64,000 nucleotides of DNA, taken from Drechmeria coniospora. Taxonomy: Eukaryota > Ascomycota > Sordariomycetes > Hypocreales > Ophiocordycipitaceae. Positions 1 through 11,672 of this stretch are shown one piece after another (position 1 is the stretch's first letter; each line of letters begins with the position of its first letter). The notes under the pieces are model-generated. The model saw only the letters and a program-made list of their open reading frames with translations. It did no database searches and was not told the origin of the DNA. Made by a program: the position numbers and the translations under genes. The DNA is taken from the NCBI RefSeq assembly GCF_001625195.1, contig NC_054389.1, positions 4,584,520-4,648,519 of the forward strand. Direction: 5' to 3'.

Positions 1-269
1 CCGCCACGGCGCCGCGGATCGTACGGGGGGGCGCAACGGCGGCATGAAAGCGGCGGCGCAGGAGGTTGTCGCAGCAGCCAAGGTCATCGCCATGGACCCG
101 TTCGCCGAAAGCCCATTCATGGAGCACGCCATCGAGGAGGGGTTGGCGAGCGAAGGAGGTTTGTCTCTCCCGTCGCATCCGCATCGACGCGGCACAGGCT
201 GACCGTGAACAAGGAAAACTTGACGACATCAGCGTCGTCGCGGCTTTGTGTGTAAAGAACGACCAATGA
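1..269 (+). CDS. PP2C-family protein phosphatase, C-terminal fragment
   Basis: This is the 3' end of a gene whose start lies left of the window. Two coding pieces are visible, up to base 158 and 214-269, joined over a 55-nt intron (GTTTGT donor, GCTGAC branch, AAG acceptor). The join restores the motif EGGKLDDISVVAALCV, the GGxxDDxSV signature at the C-terminal end of PP2C-type (metal-dependent Ser/Thr) phosphatases, in which the aspartates bind the metal pair. The best guess is the mitochondrial PTC7-like branch, because the peptide before it (MDPFAESPFMEHAIEEG) looks like that group, but this is not certain from so short a piece. The stop is followed at once by a duplicated copy of the gene's own tail. 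Confidence 0.62.
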
Positions 270-450
270 TGCCTCGAGACGCAACCCAGCGAGCGAATGA
301 CTGCTTGAATCTACACTTGACTCACCTCGAGGGCATCTCACCGCGGCCTTGTGTGTAAAGAACGACCAATGATGCCTCGAGACGCAACCCAGCGAGCGAA
401 TGACTGCTTGAATCTACATACACTTGACTTGCACCTCGAGAGCATCTCAC
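239..450. repeat. 103-bp tandem duplication over the phosphatase stop codon
   Basis: The stretch 239-341 is followed directly by a second, slightly diverged copy at about 342-450. Both begin CGCGGC(T/C)TTGTGTGTAAAG and include CAATGATGCCTCGAGACG. The unit carries the last eight codons and the stop of the phosphatase, so the second copy is a non-coding echo of the gene end plus part of its 3' UTR. The second copy has small insertions near its end. Confidence 0.85.
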
Positions 451-1178
451 CGTGACCGACCCTAGTTCACGTCGACCTTGCGCATGCCTGCAGTCCAGGA
501 GGGCTTCGCACTTGATTGCAAAGTATCGACATGGCCGCCCCAGCCGGCACGAGTCGATGCACACTACCACAAACCACGAGTATGAATCAATCGGACTTGA
601 GGCACAAGTGAATGCTGTTCCGGGAATGGATTGTGTACCAGCTATGGTACTAGAATGTGCCTACTGTACGACGTTTACACACTTTTTGCCCCCCACTGTA
701 CGTAAGTACATAAATATAGTGTAGTGGTAGAGGGAGTACATGTACAGATTCACTTGCCAATGCTTGCGCTAAGGTGTGCTCCGTACCTACATGGGTGCCA
801 ATTACTGCACACCTAACTACCTACCTAGTACCTAGTACTTGCTCAAGTACTAAGCGATGCTCTACTCTGTGCGCTGTAGCTGTAATACAGTCCATGCTCT
901 ACAAGTATATTGTTGCAAGTGTACAGTAATACCAGACCAGTACGCCGTATAACACGAGGCTTCCAGCGTGCCAAGGTCTCCTCCGTCAGGTGACGATCAA
1001 GTGGGACCTTGGCTCGACCCACCCCCTCTTGTCGCTCACCATCTTATCGCACGTGCGTCCCCCGCGATAAGAAATTTTGTATCGGAAAGCTTCGTCTGCG
1101 CCAGTGGGTGGTGTTTGGTCATCCTCAAAAGCCTCCGCAAACAACCAACCGCTGCAGTTTCTCGCCACACGATTCAAG
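451..1178. other. intergenic, no gene seen
   Basis: AT-richer from about 560 to 960, with many GTAC-centred short motifs (TACTTG, CTAGTAC, CCGTAC). Only the last 200 bp looks like a promoter and leader for UTP23. No coding support was found. Confidence 0.5.
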
Positions 1179-2175
1179 ATGAGGGGGAAACGATCCAAAC
1201 AGTATCGCAAGCTCATGGAGCAGTTCTCCATGGCATTCGGCTTCCGCGAGCCGTATCAAGTTTTGGGTAAGCCCTGTTCCCTCCCCGCCACCGATGCCTG
1301 TACTCCTGTTGCTGAGAACTGGCCGGCAGTCGACGCCGAGATGGTGCGAGATTCGTGTCGTTTCAGGATGGAGCTTGCACCCGCCTTGCAGCGCACAGTC
1401 CACGGAAAGGTCAAACCCAGTATGTCCCTCCTGGACTCGCCGGCAGCCGCCTTCCTATTGACACGACGCAGTGATTACACAATGCGAGATTCGAAAACTG
1501 TACGCGCAAAAGGCCGAGCCTGGAGTTGACGAAGCCATCGAGGTGGCAAAGACTTGCGAGCGGCGACGCTGCGGCCACCATCCAGAAGAATACCCCGAGC
1601 CTCTGAGCACGATGGACTGCCTGCGGTCAGTCGTCGACCCCAAGGACCAGGGCGAGAACAAGCACCGCTATGTTGTGGCGAGTCAAAGCCAAGAAGTCAG
1701 GCGCCTACTGCGCACCGTTCGCGCCGTGCCTCTCATCTACATTAAACGGAGCGTCATGATCCTGGAGCCCATGTCGGACGAGAGCGCCGCCACGAGGGCT
1801 CGGGAGGAGAGAAGCAAATTCAGGGCCGAGATCTTGCCCGCCCTAGGAAAAAGGAAGCGGGAGGAAAGGCCGGACGAGGGCAACGATGACGATGGCGATG
1901 GCGACGACAATACGAGGGCGGCGGAGAAGGTGAAAAGGGGGAAGCGGCGCGGACCGAAGGAACCAAACTCGCTCTCCGTGAAGAAGACGAAGAAGGATAC
2001 GCAAACAAACGTGGCACGGAGGATCACGAGACCGGAGGAAGAGGTTGCCACAGCCACGCAGGCAAAACGGAAGAGGCGGCGGAAGGACAAGACGGCCGGT
2101 GCCCCGACGAAGCAAGAGGGAGACGCCGATTCGGCAGCGCCAGCTGTTGCCGACGTGGATGGAAACGACGGCTAG
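1179..2175 (+). CDS. UTP23: rRNA-processing protein UTP23 (PIN-like, SSU processome)
   Basis: Three exons, 1179-1266, 1330-1419 and 1472-2175, give 293 residues. Splicing rebuilds MRGKRSKQYRKLMEQFSMAF, then VDAEMVRDSC, and KVKPMITQCEIRKLY across the junctions, all diagnostic of Utp23. Both introns are short (63 and 52 nt); GTAAGC and GTATGT are the donors. Utp23 is a nucleolar PIN-domain-fold protein of the small-subunit processome, needed for early pre-18S cleavage and snR30 release. The Cys/His cluster CERRRCGHHPEEYPEPLSTMDC corresponds to its zinc-binding site. From about residue 165 the chain becomes a long acidic then Lys/Arg-rich tail, typical of nucleolar proteins. The start is fixed by the conserved MRGKRSKQYR N-terminus; longer upstream reading frames are not conserved. 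Confidence 0.93.
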
Positions 2176-3602
2176 ATATCAACAAGCTACCGTGTTGTTT
2201 GGGCCTCTGGGATGTCATGTTGGTACATCTCGCATTTCCTTGGCCAACATGTACGGCGACGGTCGCAGCGTCAGGCCTCGTCCGGGACGCAGAGGCACCA
2301 AATCATTGGTGCATGGACAGCCTATTCTCGGTGCTATTCCCCAGCGCTACACCGACTCGTACCGTCATCACTGCAAGGTACCTAGTTCACCGAGTTATGG
2401 CATCGAGTGTTCCGTACGGAATCCAGTATCATCTTCAAATTTCCATCCACTACTAATTTACTCCGGTAGTTGTGACATTTGAGCGTCTGTTGCTCGAGAA
2501 GAATACTACAAGGTATCGTTCACGGGTACTCAATCACGGGTACTCGACCACGGGTACTGTACTTATGCACCACATAATATGGACTTTGACAAGGTAAAGT
2601 CTTGGTATTAATTCACTCACTGCCTGAACAGCATCGGCGCAGAGTGACTTGCCTCCAATTTCGGTCCCAGGTCGTACGTGCAAGTAAGTAGGTGTAGGTG
2701 TACGACCATGTAAACTTGGATGCTCGCACGTAAAAATAAGTGTAATACGGAGGTTTTTACTTCATCGGTGCAGTCGCCGACGTAGGTGCCTATGCAAGTA
2801 CCGCTTGACAGAGTAGCACATTACTGTGGTGCACAGTTTACTTGGATGCACTGACTGAACTTGGCCGTGAAGGTGTTAGTGCAGGGGTTGACAGCAAACG
2901 CTACTGAGAGAGTCAGGTGTACACTTATTACTACTCCGTTCTTGTTGTACTGTACTCCGTCCGTACTTACTGCAAATGCTTAGTACAAGTGAGTATTACG
3001 AGTAAATACGGAGTATTATTATTATTACTATTGCAGCAAGTTGGCAGGCCTCGACCGACCCCCAGTCCCCTCACCAGCCTAGGAATAACAATAACACTGC
3101 CTCGTACTCCGTACTGTACATACGAGGAGCACTAATAAGTAGTTACACTATTGCAGTCTTCACTGTGGCATTTACAGTTCTTCGTACGGAGTACAAGGGG
3201 AACAAATACGGGCAAGGGCACACAAGGAAAACCAGACCTGGGCACCCACCTATGCACAATGTAATAATGCGATTTGTACCAGTAAGAGGACGAACCGTAA
3301 GGAGTAACAACTATTACAACACGCCATACTACTGCACCGTGCAACATCTACTCCGTACTAGCTACCGTACCAGTCCTCCGTATGTAACATATTTTCCACC
3401 TCCTTACCCCTGCCATTGTCCATCCGCGTCTTGTCATTCCACCGCCAGCACCGCCCCCGCCCTCATTTCCAAACAGATTGGGGTACATGCCGTCATCACG
3501 TCCCTATCCAACTCCTTGAACGGTGTGCGACTTGGATGCGGACGTCGGTAGTCACGGCTCGCGGAGCTTCTGCAGAACGACAAGCGAGACGACTGAGCAG
3601 AG
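2176..3602. other. AT-rich intergenic block with TACTCCGTA motifs
   Basis: About 1.4 kb without coding support. The part 2500-3400 has many copies of CTCCGTAC, TACGGAGTA and GGGTACT; around 2520-2570 a short (A/C)CGGGTACTC unit recurs three times. The final 150 bp is GC-richer and probably carries the promoter and leader of the DUF726 gene. Confidence 0.5.
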
Positions 3603-6600
3603 ATGGATGGCAAGGCCTCGGCCGACGGCATCGCTTCAGCGACCCAACCTGACGCCGACGAGTTCGGATTGCCAGTCAGAAAATATCGCACTCCCGAACC
3701 CGATTCGACGACAGGCGACGCCGTCCTGGGCGAGAGCCGTGCAACGGCGGACCCGGCAGCCCGTCATGAGACCAACCCAAAACAACGAGAGACGGCTGCC
3801 GGTGACGGCTCTGCGACGCGGCCGTTGCCGGACCCGAGGACCACCACCAGAGGTGCCGATGACGACGGAGACGAGGCGATCCTCGAAGATGCTCCTGCTG
3901 CCATCCCTCCGGGCTCCGCCGTCCCGTCTACCAAGCCCAGCCGGGCGCCCCAGACGATCCCGCCCGAAAAGGACGCGGGTCCTCAACAACTCCCCGCCGA
4001 GCCAACGAGCGGCGGCGCCGAGGACACGACCGATGCGGATACGCCAAAGATGAAGAATAGAGAGACGCCAGAGGAGGCGTCAGCTCCCGCCGGGAGCATT
4101 CTTGGGTCCCAGCCTTCCCACCCAAAGGAGGGTGAGGCTTCTCCACTCCCCGCCGAGACGAGTAGGGTCGGTGTGGACGACGCGGCCGATGCGGCCGATG
4201 CGACACCAAAAATGAAGCATCGAGAGACGCCGGAGGATACGCCGGAGGAATCGCCGTCCCCCGCCGCGAGCGTCGATGGGGCCCAGCATTCCAGCCCGAT
4301 GAGCGCCGGCAAGAGGAGGCATTCTGCAGCGCGCAGTCGCACCACGAGCTTGCACAGTCGAAGCAACAGCACCGTCTCCAACGCATCCGTTTCCGAGCAT
4401 TCCCATCAGGCTCTCGCCATGCAGCCGGAGGAGGAGGAGCCGGAGGAGGATGAAGGGTGGCAGACGATGCCATCGTACGCCAGGTACGACATGTACGACG
4501 ACGACAATCGCCTCATCGCTCGAGAGCACGATGAGGAAGAGGACGAAAAGTACACGTACGGCGGACTCGGAGGTGCAGGAAAGGGCTACACCCGGGTCGA
4601 CATGGACGACGATGTGCAGTCGGCCACGAGCATGGACGACAACACGCAGTACCTGTTCAAGGGGGCCAGCAGGAACGACTTGGTAGACGACGAGGAGGGT
4701 CGCGACGCCGTTTCGCAGATGGAAGCCACCAAGGACCTGTTGACGGAAGGGCAGAGGGTCGCCTACGTCGGCCTCGTGCGGCTCGAGATTGCGCGCATGG
4801 TGGAGGATGCCGAGGAGCTCGGGACGACCAAGAAAACCAAAAAGGCGCTCGCCATCGGCGTCGAGTCTCTGCGCATGTGGGGCCAGAAGATGATGATCCG
4901 TCTGTACGCCCACATGGACATCAGCGAGGCCGAGCAGCTCATGATCGAGCAGCTCGACGATCACGGCGTCATGCCGGGCGACTTGACGCCGGCCCTTCAC
5001 GCCAACTCGAGGGTTCGGAACCCCATGGCCGAGGACAAAGGGACGACGGACAAGGCGGCGACGGCGACGGATGCCGCCAAGTCGTCGGGGTCGTCCAGCC
5101 CGAGTTCCGGAGAGGGGGACGCGGCCAAGGATCCGGCGGCCCCGTACGAGAGCGTGGAAAGCTCCGAGGACCTCGACGTTCAGACGCCGTCGCAGCTGCC
5201 GACGACGCAGAAGATCGACATCGACCTCCGGTGGACCGTCCTGTGCGACCTGTTCCTCATCCTCATCGCCGACTCCATCTACGACGCGCGCTCGAGGGTG
5301 CTGCTGGAGCGGGCGGGCGCGAGCCTCGACATCTCGTGGATCGACATCTGCAGGTTCGAGAAAAAGGTCACGGACGCGCTGGAGATGCAGCAGGCGGCGG
5401 AGAAGGAGAACTGGAACGAGGACGAGCACATGGAGGCGCGCAGGAAGCTGGCGCTGAAGAAGAGATACGTCATGATGGGCCTCGCCACCGTCGGCGGCGG
5501 TCTCGTCATCGGACTCTCGGCCGGCCTGCTGGCGCCCGTCATCGGCGCCGGCCTGGCGGCGGGCTTCACGACCATCGGCGTCACGGGCACGAGCAGCTTC
5601 CTCGCCGGCGCCGGCGGCGCTGCCATCATCACGTCGTCGGCGGCCGCCTCGGGTAGCCTCATCGGCGGGCGGGCGGCAAACCGGCGAATGGGTGCGGTCA
5701 AGACGTTCGAGTACCGGCCGCTGCACAACAACAAGCGGGTGAACCTGATCGTGACGGTGTCCGGCTGGCTCACGGGCAAGGTCGACGACGTCCGGCTGCC
5801 CTTTAGCACCGTCAACTCGGTCATGGGCGACGTCTACAGCGTCCTGTTCGAGCCGGAGATGCTGCGCAGCATGGGTGACACCATCAACATCCTGGCCACC
5901 GAGGTAGGTTCACGCCGAACGGCGGCGAGAACACGGATATGCTGACTCTCGTCCAACGCAGGCGCTCACGCAGGGGCTCCAGCAGATCCTGGGCAGCACC
6001 ATCCTGGTCAGCCTGATGGCGGCGCTCCAGCTGCCGATCGTGCTGACGAAGCTGTCGTACCTCATCGACAACCCGTGGGCCGTGTCGCTCGACCGCGCGT
6101 GGGCGGCCGGCCTCATCCTGGCGGATTCCCTGCAGGAGCGCAGCCTCGGGACGCGGCCCATCACGCTCGTCGGATACTCGATCGGCGCCCGCGTCATCTT
6201 CTCGTGCCTGCAGGAGCTGGCGAAGAAGGGCGCATACGGCGTGGTCCAGAACGTCTACATGTTTGGCTCGCCCATCGTGGTGAAGAAGGAGGAGTATCGG
6301 CGAGCCAAGTCGATTGTGCCGGGGCGGTTCGTCAACGGCTTCAACCGGAACGACTGGATCCTCGGCTACCTGTTCCGGCTGACGAGCGGCGGCATCCGAC
6401 GGGTGGCCGGGCTGGCGGCCATCGAAGACTGCCCGTGGATGGAGAACATGGACGTGACGGACGAGGTAGCCGGCCACATGGAGTACCGACGAGCCATGCC
6501 CAAGCTGCTGATCAAGTGCGGCTGGGAGGTGGACAGCGAGGAGTTTACCGAGATCGAGGACCCCGACCCCGAGAACCACAAGGAGCGGCAGCGAGAGCTC

Positions 6601-7242
6601 ATCAACGAGATCGAGGAGGCCCGCAAGGAGCTGGAGAAGAGCGGCAAGGCGAAGAAGGGCGGCCGCTTCGGCCTCTTCGGCCGTCGCAAGAAGGCGGGGA
6701 GGCAGGAGTGGGAGGTGTACGAGGACACGGCGGGCAAGGGAGCGGCGGCGGCGCCGGGCGGCGGGACCGAGGCCGACGGGGGGGAGGGCGGCCACCACGG
6801 CGTCCTGTTCGACATTGACGCCATCCGGGCCGAGCTGGCGAGGGAGGCGGGCCAGGGCGCGACGGAGGAGGAGCTGCAGGTGCGGGAGATCAAGTCGACA
6901 CTGCCGCCGATGCGGCTGCAGCTGACGCCCATGTCGTCGCCATCGCCGGCACCGCCGATGGACAGACGGGGCTCGCTGCGGGAGACGAGGAGCGCCGACG
7001 AGCTGGGGTTGCACGTGCACGTCCCGGACGAGGGGACGACGAGCCCGCTTAGGCTTGCCGACGAGCACGAGCACGGGGAGGAGGAGATCCAGATGACGTT
7101 TGACAGTCCGTTCCACGAAGAGTCATCGCACAGCAACGAGGAGCTCCGGCGGCCGACGACGAAGCCGACGTTGGCGGATCCGTGGGCGGACGAGGACGAG
7201 GAGTTTGGCAAGGAAAAGGAGATATCCATGACGTTTGCATAG
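3603..7242 (+). CDS. DUF726 / TMCO4-like membrane protein with hydrolase motif
   Basis: Two exons, 3603-5903 and 5962-7242, separated by a 58-nt intron, give 1193 residues. Residues 1 to about 420 are disordered, with repeated Ser/Pro/Glu stretches. A Gly/Ala-rich hydrophobic stretch follows at about 621-690 (LATVGGGLVIGLSAGLLAPV onward), then the conserved block VNLIVTVSGWLTG and the alpha/beta-hydrolase nucleophile elbow GYSIGAR with Ser near residue 840, followed by VYMFGSPIVVKKEEY. This order is that of the DUF726 family (human TMCO4, yeast Mil1/YFL034W), membrane proteins whose substrate is not established; yeast Mil1 is linked to the AP-1 clathrin adaptor. The C-terminal 300 residues are charged, partly coiled coil. 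The ATG at 3603 is the first in frame. Very high GC makes long antisense frames here, which are shadows. Confidence 0.88.
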
Positions 7243-7766
7243 GAGGGAGCATAGGGAAAGCGACGACGATTTCAACGGTACTGCTTCGCGGCGTTTTTTT
7301 TTAGGGGGGGGGGAGGGGAGGGGTGATGGTATGTGTGACGGATGCGATAATGGGACGGTGACTGAACAGAAGCCTCGAATAATGGCGCTATTGCGACGGC
7401 TCGCTGGAATGGCGAGACGGGTTGTATGTACATGCATGGGAAGCATATTGTAATACAGGACGGGTACTCGAAGGAACGAGAGCACATTCTGCGCACTAGT
7501 ATGAGCACTTTGCACCCATTAACAAGCATTCACCTACTAATGTGCTCCGTACATGCACAACTATTACTTGCCTAGTATTATTTATAGCATGTATTACTTG
7601 AGAACGTACATGTATGTCAGTCAGTACGTTCAAGTGTACCACTAGGTCAGTAGGCAGTGGATGGGGAACGGAGCATGTGTGCGGCAACCCATAGCAACGA
7701 CTGATTTGGTCGGCACAAGTATTCTTGCAGTGAACGGCCTCGTAGCGGTTGTGCTCTGCGCCGAGA

Positions 7767-8055
7767 GTCGAAGGATGCTACCCAAATTTTGGTCAACAGC
7801 GTAACAAATCTCGCTCTGGTCGGGGGAGCGTGGAAACCGCAGATGGGCATGACAATGCATTCGGGTCGTGAGGTGGAGTGCCGCAGTAGGAAGATACGGT
7901 ACCGTGGAATCCATGTACGGAGGGTCGGATGCTACTCGAATTTGGGCAACGTAGCAATATCTCGCTCTGGTTGAGGCAGCGTGGAAACGCAGATGGAAAT
8001 GACGATGCATCGACGAGGACGTGAGGTGCAGTGCAGCAGAGAAGAGATATGGCAA
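7767..8055. repeat. imperfect direct repeat, period about 155 bp
   Basis: Copy one is about 7767-7897 and copy two about 7924-8055. Shared segments include GGATGCTAC, ATCTCGCTCTGGT, GCGTGGAAAC, GCAGATGG and CGTGAGGTG in the same order, with substitutions and small gaps between. No coding potential or terminal structure was recognised, so this is an old local duplication of unknown origin. Confidence 0.75.
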
Positions 8056-8199
8056 CATGTGCATGCATGTATACGGAGTTGTTTGTAGTACTGTAACCGT
8101 ACAGTACGTACTCGCACCTACAGTACGGAGTACAGAACTTGGACTTGTACATAAGTACTTACACTTACGCCCAAGTACAGGCGAAAGTACGTACAAGGA

Positions 8200-8238
8200 A
8201 GTGCAGCAAGTACCTGTATTTCTTGTACTTGCTGCACT
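8200..8238. repeat. perfect 14-bp inverted repeat (hairpin)
   Basis: AGTGCAGCAAGTAC at 8200-8213 is the exact reverse complement of GTACTTGCTGCACT at 8225-8238, with an 11-nt loop. It lies inside an AT-rich motif block. No following T-run suggests a terminator. Confidence 0.8.
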
Positions 8239-9764
8239 GTATTACTCCGTACTCACTGTAGATAAGTGTGCTTGTACGGAGTGTGGTACTTATTATTGCT
8301 TAATTGGTGAAAGCGTACAGCAGGTGTAAGTACTGTAAGTACTAGGTAGGTACTAGGTAGGTACATGAATAGGTGAAAGCGTAATACTCCGTACAGTAGG
8401 TGCAAGTACTAGGTACGTAGGGACATGTACAGTACATACAGTAAGTACGTGCCGTGCCGTGCCGTATGGAGCACTTACTATCTGCCAGTATTATGGTTTT
8501 GTACAAGTAGGTGATGTGCTGTGGCCTATTAAACACACCCCCGCCTTGCACCATCCTAGGCCTAGCTGCCGTCTCTCTTCCCGTGGTCCCTGGGAAAAGG
8601 CAGATCAGCCGCAGCGGAGAAATGAGCGCATGTACGGAGTACAGCACAGTGGTAATACTCCCTGGGCGCCTTATAAGTGCTATGCTAACTGATCTGGTAG
8701 GAAACTACCTAGTACTAGGTACTGTGCTTACGTGCATAGGACCTTGTGTACAAGTACAATAGTACCTGCATGTAAGTACTCCGTATGGTGACCATCAACT
8801 GGTCCTCGCACCAGCACTGCTATGCCCTCATTCTCCTTCTCTGACCGACTGCCACCACTTCATCGTTGCCACCGTCAGACGCTCCCGCTCCCTTGCTCTC
8901 GCCTCATGGCCCCGAGGAGTACCCAGTCGCATGGCACCGATCGAGGCTCGTGCACCGAAGCACGGGACGGCGGTGGATGGAACCACGGCCCAAGGTTGAG
9001 CACGGGATTGCCAGCCTGTCGGCGTGCCTTGGAGCAGCGAGCAGAGCCTCCCCTTCTGCTCTCTCTGCACTGCTCTGCTTCTGCTTCTGCTCTGCACTGC
9101 TCCGCACCTGTGCGTCGACGCCATGCATGCGTACGACAGCGGCTGCCCGACCAACCCTGGAACATGGCCAGGACGCCAGCGAGACATGTATTCGTCCATC
9201 ACACACGCAGAGCCAGCCAGTCAGGCCGCAGGTGGGAGGCGGCCTCGTCGAAGCTGATCCCGGCCCGAAGCTGGCACTGCCGCCGACGAATCAGTCTGAT
9301 ATGGCAGACAGGGCTGTCTCGAAGGACTCACATTCGTCGCAGCGTCTCCTCCGACGTCGCTGGCCGTGACCCCTGGCCGGCGAGCTGATTCACATCAACG
9401 CCGCACCTGGATCCCCTCTCCTATTCCGCTTGGGTCGTCTCCCCAGCTTTCAGCCCAGCGTTCTGCTCAGCTTCTGGCCCGGCCGCTGGCCAGTCTCCTG
9501 GCCCGTCTTACGTGGCATTCTCCTACCTGCACTTGTCACGTCCATCCCTCCTACACCTCCACCTCCATCCCTCCCGCATCTGCTGTCGGCTCTCTGTAAT
9601 CTCTGATCGCGCGTCCACCCTCTCCATCCCGACCGCCTCTCCTGCGTCCTTGTGGACGTTGCTGCGAGGGGGCGCTATCCGGCGAGCGGAGGCAGGCTGC
9701 CCAAGGTGCGAGCAATCGACGAGAAAGGGCTGGCATCACGGGCATCACGCTTCAGCGTGCGGGA

Positions 9765-11089
9765 ATGGACGGATCGGGATCCAAGGAAGTCGTCGGCAAT
9801 GGGCGCTTCCCAGCAGAAGTCTCCTTAACAGTCATTGTCGCAGCAGCACTGCCATCGGGACCGCCAACGGGACCGCCAACAGTGCCGGCTGTTCCCCCCT
9901 CGCCCTCGCCCTCGCCGTCAACCTCGACTGCCGTCATCCGCTTTGGCATCAATGACCAGCCTACCGATCGCATATTTTCCGTCAATGAGAGTCCCGATAG
10001 AGTCTTCACATACCGTGCCGCCAACAACACCGTCAAGCTGCAGAGGGTCAGCTGGCACTTCAAGAAGGATGAGACGAGCAGCTACACCGAGATCGACGGG
10101 GTGCGCATACCTCTCGGATTGTTGCCGGCAGGCTCACATTACTTCCGCAATGGTAGGTCTCGTCAAATATTCTCCCTGTCGACTGGTCTCCTGCACTGCG
10201 ATGGACCCAGCTGACACCACCAACACCGATAGTCGAGCCCGACAGGGTGACGTTAGTGTTCGATTCGCTGAGGCGGCAAACCAACCCTTCCAGTCAAGGA
10301 ACTGCCGAGCAGGTGGAAGACGCCGGCGACGGCCAAGCACTCGGCAAAGAGATGGTCCTACGCATCGACTGGCTGTGCGGGAATGTCATGGGTCGTTCGC
10401 AATCCGGCATCTTCACCGTCACCGAAGGCGTACATCCGTTCGATCCAAACCTAACATCAGCCGTCGAAAGGTGGCTACGTAGTGGCAACGGCTTGGCTGG
10501 CGTCGACACCATCCTGGACCCCGCAATTTCAACCGCCGAAGCGCCTGCCGCCAGCTCTTCTGCTCTCGGTTCAGTCCCAAGCGGGAATCCCGACCACGGG
10601 CCTTCCGTCTCGCCCGAGGGCAGCACAAAGAACGCCGGCGGCGGCGGCCTTGCCACGGGCGCCATCGTCGGCATTGTCTTGGGAGGTGCCATCGCCTTGA
10701 TCCTCATCGCCGCCCTCGTCTTCATGCTGCTTCGTCGTCGTCGTCGTCGTCATCGTCGTCAACACGCCGACACCGCGGCCGATGCGCTCAAGCATGACAA
10801 GGAGATGCACACGGCGCCCGCCGTCGACTCGCCGAGATTGCCCTACTCGGAACATGATCACACGCCGCACGACGGCTCCGTCGCCCCGGAGGACGGCGCC
10901 ATCTTGGCACCGCACCGCGTCGAGCGTGGTGGTCACCTGCCGACGCCGACGGCGCATAACGCAGCCCATGGTGTATCCCGCACCGTCGCTCACCTGGTCG
11001 AGGAGGGAATGACGCCGGAAGAGATCAGGCGTCTGGAGGAGGAGGAACGGCATCTGGATGACGAGATTGAGCGCTCCGCGAGGAGGTAG
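9765..11089 (+). CDS. single-pass membrane protein of unknown function
   Basis: Exons 9765-10152 and 10233-11089 encode 414 residues; the 80-nt intron has a GTAGGT donor and a GATAG acceptor and joins FRN to VEPDRVTLVF. Visible parts are a weak hydrophobic segment near residues 19-28 (SLTVIVAAA), a Pro/Ser-rich linker, a roughly 200-residue ectodomain with NxS/T sites, a clear transmembrane helix at about 266-295 (ATGAIVGIVLGGAIALILIA), a run of nine basic residues right after it, and a cytoplasmic tail ending in a Glu/Arg-rich helix. The layout resembles fungal Wsc/Mid2-type or SKG6-like surface proteins, but the ectodomain has no Cys-rich WSC pattern and I do not recognise it. The start is uncertain; an upstream exon with a better signal peptide cannot be excluded. 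Confidence 0.7.
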
Positions 11090-11672
11090 GGGGTCTGGCC
11101 ATGGTCGTGTAGCTTGCCCGATTCTCGCAGCGATGACGAGGGTCATACCCGCCTTCGCACGCGTTCTGCGCGCCATCACTTCCGTTTTGCGCTTGCGACT
11201 GTTGGAATTTCCTGTTGGCGTCGTCCTCGGCGTTTTCCTGTCATGGGCAGGCACCCGTCGCTCGATCCTGTGTGCCGCCTCCCAGCATGCAGCCGAGTTC
11301 CACGCTTTGCCCGTATTTCTCGACAGAGCACTTTGGTTCGGTGGGCTCAAGGGTTGCTCTCGGGGCCCCCTTCCATAACCTGCGTCACCGGAGGCATGTT
11401 CACGATATAAATGTCCCGCATCATGTCGTGCGCTTTGCATTGGCCGGCCCGAGTAGTGTACATGCAATGCCGCGCCTCTCGATCTTCCAGACTGGCAGCT
11501 CAACAGCGCCGACGTCAGCAGGGTCCGCTGTGCCCCTTGCAACACACCCGCACCTGCACCCCCTTTCGGCAGCATAACTATAACTCCTCCTAGTCCGTTG
11601 ACATCTTGCCACTTCGCCTGCATGGCTTCCCGAAACGACCATTTTCTGCGGACGGGGCGACGAATCGCCAGC
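11090..11672. other. convergent intergenic region
   Basis: About 580 bp between the ends of two genes pointing at each other. It should hold both 3' UTRs. No coding or repeat signal was recognised. Confidence 0.5.

Larger units (their letters stand above)
7243..9764. other. intergenic, repeats and motif-rich DNA
   Basis: Begins with a polypurine run of G near 7305-7320 just after the DUF726 stop. From 7440 to 8800 it is AT-richer with many TACTCCGTA-like motifs, a 155-bp direct repeat and a perfect hairpin, listed separately. From 8820 to 9764 it is GC-rich and CT-rich, and is best read as the promoter and leader of the next gene. Open frames in it show no protein-like features. Confidence 0.45.

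Noticed and set aside
4080..7229. 548-, 410- and 287-codon minus-strand frames
   Set aside because: Antisense shadows of the DUF726 gene with no domain character.
8822..9388. 188-codon plus-strand frame
   Set aside because: Low-complexity Ser/Arg/His composition, no motif; better read as leader DNA.
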